This document shows, one piece after another, positions 59,282 through 64,000 of a DNA stretch of 64,000 nt. Numbering within the stretch: position 1 is the stretch's first letter; each line of letters starts with the position of its first letter. The notes below the pieces were generated by a model, which saw nothing but the letters and a program-made list of their open reading frames with translations, had not been told where the DNA came from and did not search any database. The DNA is from an uncultured Fibrobacter sp. (GTDB taxonomy: Bacteria > Fibrobacterota > Fibrobacteria > Fibrobacterales > Fibrobacteraceae): the NCBI GenBank assembly GCA_934700345.1, contig CAKUXP010000016.1:6442-70441 (forward strand). The letters are read 5' to 3'. The translations under genes and the position numbers were made by a program.

Positions 59282-59821
59282 ATGGACAAGAAATTTTGGA
59301 AAAAAATGGCCGGTGCGCTGCCGGTTCTCTATGCGGTAGCCTTTCTTGCCGACATAAGCCTTGGCGGCGTGGATTCCCCCGAACCGGGTTCCGCTGCCGA
59401 TACGCTGACGCGCGAGGACCGTCGGATGGCCTATCTCGTCTATCGTCTCCTGGATTCTGCGGGAAACCTGATCGGGGCGGATACGGTCCGCGGCGAAAAG
59501 CTCTTTATGCGGAACTGCCGCCCGTGCCACGGCGACGACGGGCGACGGATGAACCTTTCCCACGATATGAGGCATCCGAGATATATCGGATCGACTGCCC
59601 ATGACGAACTCCCGACGTTCTGGTTCATGATGAATTTCGGGGACGACGAACGGGGAATGCTGCCTTACTACGATGAAATTCCCCTCGACGAAATGGTGGA
59701 CATCGCCGGGTTCGCGCAGACGCTTCCGCGGCATCCGTGGACGCGCGAAGAGGCCATCGCCGCGACGAAGGAAGATTCCATTCTGACAGAAAGAAGAAAA
59801 AAGGCGAACCTGCAAAACTAG
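59282..59821 (+). CDS. Cytochrome c-like protein with one CXXCH haem site
   Basis: 179 residues. An N-terminal hydrophobic segment (MAGALPVLYAVAFLADISLG) is followed by a soluble domain with GEKLFMRNCRPCHGDDG (CXXCH) and a downstream methionine-rich stretch (FMMNFGDDERGMLPYYDEI) that may supply the axial ligand, as in mono-haem cytochromes c. A periplasmic anchored electron carrier or haem sensor is inferred. It is divergent from the CE2 gene. No other cytochrome or maturation gene is in the window. Confidence 0.75.
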   Translation: MDKKFWKKMAGALPVLYAVAFLADISLGGVDSPEPGSAADTLTREDRRMAYLVYRLLDSAGNLIGADTVRGEKLFMRNCRPCHGDDGRRMNLSHDMRHPRYIGSTAHDELPTFWFMMNFGDDERGMLPYYDEIPLDEMVDIAGFAQTLPRHPWTREEAIAATKEDSILTERRKKANLQN

Positions 59822-59850
59822 TCCGCCCGTTTTTTGAAGGAGGGGAAAAA

Positions 59851-60423
59851 TTAGTTCGGCTTCATGTCGGAAAAGTCATGCTTCTTTGTGCTCGTGTGGG
59901 CGGATTCCTTGGCGAGCTTGCGGCTGGTAACGGATCCGACCGTGTAGTAACGCCCGTCCTTGAAAATGATAGCCGTGTAGATATTGAGCATCTTGTGTCC
60001 GGTCCACTGCTTGTAAAGGTTGTGGACGCCGGGTTTGATATCGGATTCCTGGAGTTCCGTCGTCCGGATTTTCTTTCCGTAGCGAACGGTGAACTTTTCG
60101 GACATATATTCCAGCGCTTCGAAAACTTTCGGGAGACGGTCCGCTTCCATGCGTCCGGTGCGGACTTCAAAGGCGTAGAAATGGTCGTTCTTGTTGAAGA
60201 GAAAGTCGACCTGCACCGGAAGTTCATCCATCATATAGACAGGGATGACGATTCGGTCCGCTCCGTCGGAGGAACCTAGCGGATCGTAGCCTAGCTTTAT
60301 GATGTCTTCGATGACGCTTTCCCTGTCGAGACCAAAGTTGATACCGGCAAACCCCGTCAAGGACTGGGCTCCGCAGTACGGGACGGCGAACAACGCGAAT
60401 ACAATGAGAATGAGTTTTTTCAT
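59851..60423 (-). CDS. Hypothetical secreted protein
   Basis: 190 residues. Signal peptide (LILIVFALFAVPYCGAQ), then a soluble alpha/beta domain (GINFGLDRESVIEDIIKLGYDP, VQVDFLFNKNDHFYAFEVRTGRM). No named family, but the GxxFGxxxxxV start of the mature part recalls periplasmic domains of unknown function. The open frame extends upstream; ATG 60423 is chosen because the signal peptide begins there. It is divergent from aroC. Confidence 0.6.
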   Translation of the reverse strand: MKKLILIVFALFAVPYCGAQSLTGFAGINFGLDRESVIEDIIKLGYDPLGSSDGADRIVIPVYMMDELPVQVDFLFNKNDHFYAFEVRTGRMEADRLPKVFEALEYMSEKFTVRYGKKIRTTELQESDIKPGVHNLYKQWTGHKMLNIYTAIIFKDGRYYTVGSVTSRKLAKESAHTSTKKHDFSDMKPN

Positions 60424-60541
60424 CGTGTCTCTGTGTGTAACCAAACCGGAACAAACATAGCAAACAAATCTTCGTGAAAAGTTCGCCAAAGCAAAAAAAA
60501 GGTGAATTGTCGGGACAAATCGACGCAAAATTCAAGATTGC

Positions 60542-60547
60542 TATATT
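60542..60547 (+). promoter_or_regulatory. Candidate -10 box of aroC, almost leaderless
   Basis: TATATT (in GCTATATTT) ends 10 bases before the aroC ATG; transcription would begin about 3 bases upstream of it. No Shine-Dalgarno sequence lies between the hexamer and the start codon. Confidence 0.4.
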
Positions 60548-60557
60548 TTTGTCGATT

Positions 60558-61643
60558 ATGTCTAGCATTTTTGGAAAATTGTTCTCCGTATCGACTTGGG
60601 GTGAATCCCATGGCCGGGCGGTCGGGGCTGTCGTCGATGGATGCCCGGCCGGGCTTCCCCTGTCGGAAGAAGATGTCCAGCGGGCGATGGACCGGAGGCG
60701 TCCTGGGCAAAACGCGCTGGTAACGCCCCGGAAGGAAGCCGATACGGTGCACATCCTATCGGGAGTCTTTGACGGAAAGACAACGGGAACGCCGATTTCA
60801 CTCCTGGTGCAAAACGAAAACCAGCATTCGGGCGACTATTCGGAAATGGAAAATCGGTATCGCCCGGGACATGCCGACCTGACCTATGACTTGAAGTACG
60901 GATTCCGGGATTTTCGCGGGGGCGGCCGGGCTTCTGCTCGGGAAACGCTTGCCCGTGTCGCCGCCGGAGCGATTGCCGGTAAAATTCTGAAGCTCGCTTG
61001 CGGAACGGAAATCCTGAGTTGGGTGGAAAGCGTCGGGAATGTTTCCGCAGAAATCGATGCGGAAAAAGTGACGCTCGAAGCGGTCGAAGCGTCGCCGGTA
61101 CGCTGCCCGGATGTATCCGCGAGTGAAAAGATGGCGCAGGTTGTCCGGGAAGCGATTGCCTCGAAGGATTCGGTCGGCGCGGTTCTCGCCCTGGATATTC
61201 GGAAGCTTCCGGTCGCCTTGGGGGAACCTGTTTTCGATAAGCTGCAGTCGGTTCTCGGCGCGGCGCTTCTAAGCATTCCGGCGGTGAAAGGCTTTGAAAT
61301 CGGGGAAGGTTTCCGTGCGGCACAGATGCATGGCTCGGAGCACAACGACGAAATTTTCTTCGACGGAAAAGATTTCCGGACGCGGTCGAATCATGCGGGC
61401 GGGGTCTTGGGCGGCATTTCGAACGGCGAGACGATCCACTGTCGGCTGGCCTTTAAGCCGACGGCGACGATTGCGCAAGAGCAGAAAACCGCCGGTCGTG
61501 ACCGGACAAACGGAACGCTTGCGGCAAGAGGACGGCACGACCCTTGCGTCGCTCTCCGCGCCCCGGTCATCGTGGAAAGCATGGCGGCTCTTGCTCTGGT
61601 GAACCTCTTTTTGGAACAGCGTGCGCGAAGTGGGCTTTTCTGA
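60558..61643 (+). CDS. aroC: Chorismate synthase
   Basis: 361 residues. Makes chorismate from EPSP using reduced FMN, the last common step to aromatic amino acids. SIFGKLFSVSTWGESHG, RPGHADLTYDLKYG, GGGRASARETLARVAAGA and the C-terminal GRHDPCVALRAPVIVE are the family signatures. The upstream frame is open, but ATG 60558 starts the homology. A bidirectional terminator follows. Confidence 0.97.
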   Translation: MSSIFGKLFSVSTWGESHGRAVGAVVDGCPAGLPLSEEDVQRAMDRRRPGQNALVTPRKEADTVHILSGVFDGKTTGTPISLLVQNENQHSGDYSEMENRYRPGHADLTYDLKYGFRDFRGGGRASARETLARVAAGAIAGKILKLACGTEILSWVESVGNVSAEIDAEKVTLEAVEASPVRCPDVSASEKMAQVVREAIASKDSVGAVLALDIRKLPVALGEPVFDKLQSVLGAALLSIPAVKGFEIGEGFRAAQMHGSEHNDEIFFDGKDFRTRSNHAGGVLGGISNGETIHCRLAFKPTATIAQEQKTAGRDRTNGTLAARGRHDPCVALRAPVIVESMAALALVNLFLEQRARSGLF

Positions 61644-61666
61644 ATTGCGTACAAATGTTTAAAACG

Positions 61667-61695
61667 AAAAATCGCCGGCGAAGCCGGCGATTTTT
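61667..61695. terminator. Bidirectional intrinsic terminator between aroC and deaD
   Basis: ATCGCCGGC and GCCGGCGAT form a perfect 9-bp stem around a 3-base loop, flanked by AAAA and TTTTT on either side, so it ends both converging genes. Confidence 0.92.
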
Positions 61696-61704
61696 GTATG
61701 CTCT

Positions 61705-63627
61705 TTAATGGTGCCCGAACCGGCGGGTCTTGCGGAACGGCCTGTCTCCGCGTTTCTGGAAGGAACGATCTCCAAAGGAGTGACGCTTGCTTCGGCGGTC
61801 CGAATAGCGGTCGTCGCGGTCTCTTCGCCTTTCGCCGAACGATCCGTGTTCCTTGGGAAGCGGTTTGTCGTCTGTCATCAGGCGGAAGCGAGACGGGTTT
61901 CCGCGGATGGTCATCTCTTCGAGAATGAGCTTGATTTCGGAAGGGATGCCTTCGGGAAGTTCTACGGTGCTGAAACGGTCGAAGAGCTTGATGCGTCCGA
62001 TTTCCGCGGAGGAAATTCCCGATTCCCCGGCTATTGCCCCGACGATGTCCCGCGGTGAAACTCGGTCCCTGCGCCCGACGCCTAGGTAGTAACGCTCGAA
62101 GCCTTCTTCGACACCGTTATCCTTTTCCATGCGCGGTCCGCGATCCCTGTCTTCGCGCGGTCCGTTTCCGAATTTGTCTTCGCGGGCCTTTCGGCGTTCT
62201 TCGCGGAGCGGAACCGCCTTGATGTCGGGAAGGTCCGCTGGGAAGAGCGGCTGCCCTGCCTGGGCGAGCTTTGTGACGGCGGCCGCGATTTCGAGCGGGG
62301 GAATGCCCTTTTCGTCTTCGAGGCTTTCGATGAGATTGCGGAAATCTTCGAGGCCGCCCGCTTCGATGGTTTCGAGAATCTTCTGCTTGAAGGCGGCGAC
62401 GCGATGTTCGCTGATCTGTTCGCCGGTGGGAATTTCCATCGGCTCGATCTGCTTGCGTGTCGCGCGTTCGATCATCTTGAGCATCCGGCGTTCGCGCGGC
62501 GTGATGAAGAGTATCGCGTTGCCTTCCCGGCCGGCTCTTGCGGTGCGCCCGATGCGGTGGACATAGGATTCCGTGTCGTAGGGAACGTCGTAGTTGATGA
62601 CATGGGAAATACGGCTCACGTCAAGTCCGCGGGCGGCGACGTCCGTGGCGACGACGATATCGATCTTTCCCTCTTTTAAACGGTTCACCGTGCGTTCGCG
62701 GAGCCCCTGGGCGAGGTCCCCGCTGAGCGGGGCCGCATTGAATCCGCGGGCTTCGAGCCTTTCGGAAACTTCGGCGGTCGATTGCTTGGTGCGCACGAAG
62801 ATGATGACGCCGTCGTAGTTTTCGCCTTCGAGGACGCGGACAAGCGCTTCCATCTTCTGTTCGGCGCGGATAGTCAGGTACCGCTGGCGGACCTTATCGA
62901 CCGTCGCGGTTTTCGCTTCGATGCACGCTTCGGAGTAATTTCCCAGGTAGCGGTCGATGATTTTCCGGACGCTTGTGGGCATCGTCGCGCTGAAAAGCCC
63001 GCGCTGAGCCTCTTCGGGGATTTTTTCGAGAATCGTTTCGACATCTTCCATGAATCCCATGTCGAGCATTTCGTCCGCTTCGTCGAGAACCACCGCCTGG
63101 ATTTTGGAAAGGTCTATCGTCTTGCGTTCGAGATGGTCGATGAGACGCCCCGGCGTGGCGACGACGATTTGCGGCGTGTGACGGAGCGCGCGGAGCTGGA
63201 CCGAGATGTCCTGTCCGCCATAGACGGGGACGATACGGACGTTCGGCATGGCGCAGGCAAAGTGCTGAATCGCTTCGGCGACCTGGACTGCCAGTTCGCG
63301 GGTGGGCGAAAGGACCAGCATGGATGTTTCGCCTTTCTTGAAGTCGATTCGTGAAAGTAACGGTAACGTGAAAGCGGCGGTCTTTCCGGTTCCCGTCTGG
63401 GCGGTTCCGAGTAGATTTTCGCCGCGCAAAAAGATGGGGATTGCCTTGGCCTGGATGGGGGAAGGCGTTTCGTAGCCCGCTTTCTGGACACCTTCGAGGA
63501 CTTCGGGAGAAAGTCCTAGGTCGCTGAATGTAAGAGTTCCTTCGGCTAATTCGTTGTTTTCGTTTTGCTCCGGGGCCTGCTGGATTTCCGGAACGGCGTT
63601 TTCTTCTTGATTTTCGGTTGTTATCAT
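61705..63627 (-). CDS. deaD: DEAD-box RNA helicase with DbpA-type RNA-binding domain
   Basis: 640 residues. Helicase core: AQTGTGKTAA (Walker A), PTRELAVQ, GGQDI, TPGRLIDHL, DEAD, SATMP, and the second-half motifs TDVAARGLDV and HRIGRTARAG. After the core, residues ~490-580 (YYLGVGRRDRVSPRDIVGAIAGE, GRIKLFDRFSTVELP) form a DbpA RNA-binding domain, as in CsdA/DeaD. The C-terminus is an arginine/aspartate-rich tail with RS/RD-type motifs. Start ATG 63627 is preceded by a TATATT hexamer 8 bases upstream; the open frame further upstream lacks homology. It acts in ribosome assembly and cold adaptation. Confidence 0.93.
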   Translation of the reverse strand: MITTENQEENAVPEIQQAPEQNENNELAEGTLTFSDLGLSPEVLEGVQKAGYETPSPIQAKAIPIFLRGENLLGTAQTGTGKTAAFTLPLLSRIDFKKGETSMLVLSPTRELAVQVAEAIQHFACAMPNVRIVPVYGGQDISVQLRALRHTPQIVVATPGRLIDHLERKTIDLSKIQAVVLDEADEMLDMGFMEDVETILEKIPEEAQRGLFSATMPTSVRKIIDRYLGNYSEACIEAKTATVDKVRQRYLTIRAEQKMEALVRVLEGENYDGVIIFVRTKQSTAEVSERLEARGFNAAPLSGDLAQGLRERTVNRLKEGKIDIVVATDVAARGLDVSRISHVINYDVPYDTESYVHRIGRTARAGREGNAILFITPRERRMLKMIERATRKQIEPMEIPTGEQISEHRVAAFKQKILETIEAGGLEDFRNLIESLEDEKGIPPLEIAAAVTKLAQAGQPLFPADLPDIKAVPLREERRKAREDKFGNGPREDRDRGPRMEKDNGVEEGFERYYLGVGRRDRVSPRDIVGAIAGESGISSAEIGRIKLFDRFSTVELPEGIPSEIKLILEEMTIRGNPSRFRLMTDDKPLPKEHGSFGERRRDRDDRYSDRRSKRHSFGDRSFQKRGDRPFRKTRRFGHH

Positions 63628-63635
63628 GGGGCGAG

Positions 63636-63641
63636 AATATA
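63636..63641 (-). promoter_or_regulatory. Candidate -10 box of deaD, leaderless
   Basis: TATATT on the minus strand ends 8 bases before the ATG of the helicase; expected transcription begins about 1 base upstream of the start codon. A weak TTTCAA lies 17 bases upstream of the hexamer. No ribosome-binding site is visible. Confidence 0.45.
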
Positions 63642-63710
63642 GAAATCGAACGCTCTTTTTGAAAGCCCTAGGATTTTTCAAAATTTTTTCTACATTTGGT
63701 GCCATCCGAC

Positions 63711-63797
63711 GGAGAGGTGTCGGAGTGGTCGATCGAGACGGTCTCGAAAACCGTAGACTCCTCACGGGGTCCGAGGGTTCGAATCCCTCCCTCTCCT
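63711..63797 (+). tRNA. tRNA-Ser (anticodon CGA)
   Basis: The acceptor stem GGAGAGG pairs with CCTCTCC; the anticodon stem ACGGT/ACCGT holds the loop CTCGAAA, giving anticodon CGA (63745-63747). The long variable arm (GACTCC/GGGGTC, 6 bp with one wobble) and the T-arm GAGGG-TTCGAAT-CCCTC confirm a serine tRNA. CCA is not encoded. The discriminator base reads as T, whereas serine tRNAs usually have G. A terminator follows immediately. Confidence 0.95.
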
Positions 63798-63800
63798 TAG

Positions 63801-63837
63801 AAAGAAGAGCGTGTTTTCACGTTCTTCTTTCTTTTTT
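63801..63837 (+). terminator. Intrinsic terminator of tRNA-Ser
   Basis: A 13-bp stem (AAAGAAGAGCGTG with CACGTTCTTCTTT, one G-T pair) with a 4-base T loop is followed by CTTTTTT. Confidence 0.9.
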
Positions 63838-63947
63838 GTACAGATAACGGGAGGGTGGACTAAATGGCCAAAAATAAATAGGAACGTTTGTGCACTTGAA
63901 AAGCGTTTTTTTTCTTACATTCATAAAACTTCAACCAAGGAGTTTTT

Positions 63948-64000
63948 ATGAAGGTTTATCTGGTCATCGGCGACGCCGACATGGGAAAAAGTTCCGTCTT
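63948..64000 (+). CDS. P-loop protein, N-terminal fragment (runs out of window)
   Basis: Only 17 codons and part of the next are visible: MKVYLVIGDADMGKSSV. GDADMGKSS is a Walker A P-loop, so the product binds ATP or GTP. AAGGAG lies 8 bases before the ATG. The family cannot be told from this fragment. Confidence 0.65.
   Translation, partial: MKVYLVIGDADMGKSSV

Noticed and set aside
59237..59815. N-terminal extension of the CE2 esterase reading frame into the cytochrome gene
   Set aside because: The extra 193 residues lie antisense to the cytochrome-like gene and show no family similarity; the esterase begins at 59236.

Overview
The window looks like a chromosomal segment of a Fibrobacter-like bacterium (Fibrobacterota). 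The evidence is a TIGR02147-type regulator-like protein (a family best known from Fibrobacter) next to a secreted lipoprotein, an Mla-type retrograde lipid transport operon implying an outer membrane, SurA-like periplasmic chaperones, a CE2-like carbohydrate esterase, and a large type II-C Cas9. No 16S rRNA gene is present, so the assignment is an inference. Genes are densely packed, and many neighbours overlap by 4 bases (ATGA).

Layout. 1-2.4 kb: the 3' part of purL, its terminator and a broken Fic gene. 2.4-9.7 kb: one translationally coupled surface-polysaccharide operon (two FdtA/QdtA-like cupins, sugar aminotransferase, hexapeptide acetyltransferase, FemAB/GNAT-like protein, Wzx-type flippase, three glycosyltransferases). 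9.7-12.2 kb: small hypothetical, membrane and lipoprotein genes. 12.2-18.9 kb: hrpA, two parvulin-type foldases and an ftsE without ftsX. 18.9-25.2 kb: radical SAM gene, folC, pth, an archaeal/eukaryotic-type tRNA methylthiotransferase, a SpoIID-domain lipoprotein, def, yajC. 25.3-29.3 kb: rpsP-rimM-trmD-rplS followed by two cyclic-nucleotide-binding-domain proteins. 29.5-33.2 kb: a U32 (RlhA-like) protein and a putative outer-membrane protein.

33.2-41.4 kb is the accessory region: an Rpn/PD-(D/E)XK nuclease gene with an in-frame 12-bp repeat, a complete type II-C CRISPR-Cas locus, and a decayed second copy of the Rpn gene. The CRISPR locus has a tracrRNA on the minus strand with recognisable promoter, anti-repeat and terminator, then cas9-cas1-cas2, a bidirectional terminator and four 48-bp repeats with three spacers. 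The array reads most sensibly on the minus strand, towards the cas operon. The Rpn copies bracket the CRISPR locus.

41.5-64 kb: hisE-hisG, an EAL-HDOD protein, recR, engB, mlaE-mlaF-mlaD, pyrF, a SpoU-family rRNA methyltransferase with an arginine-rich repeat region, dxs-ispA, the lipoprotein/TIGR02147 pair, a diguanylate cyclase, a CE2-like esterase, a CXXCH cytochrome-like protein, aroC, a DEAD-box helicase with a DbpA-type RNA-binding domain, tRNA-Ser(CGA), and the first codons of a P-loop protein. A recurring TATATT-like hexamer 7-11 bases upstream of ATG without a Shine-Dalgarno sequence suggests that several operons begin with leaderless or near-leaderless transcripts.
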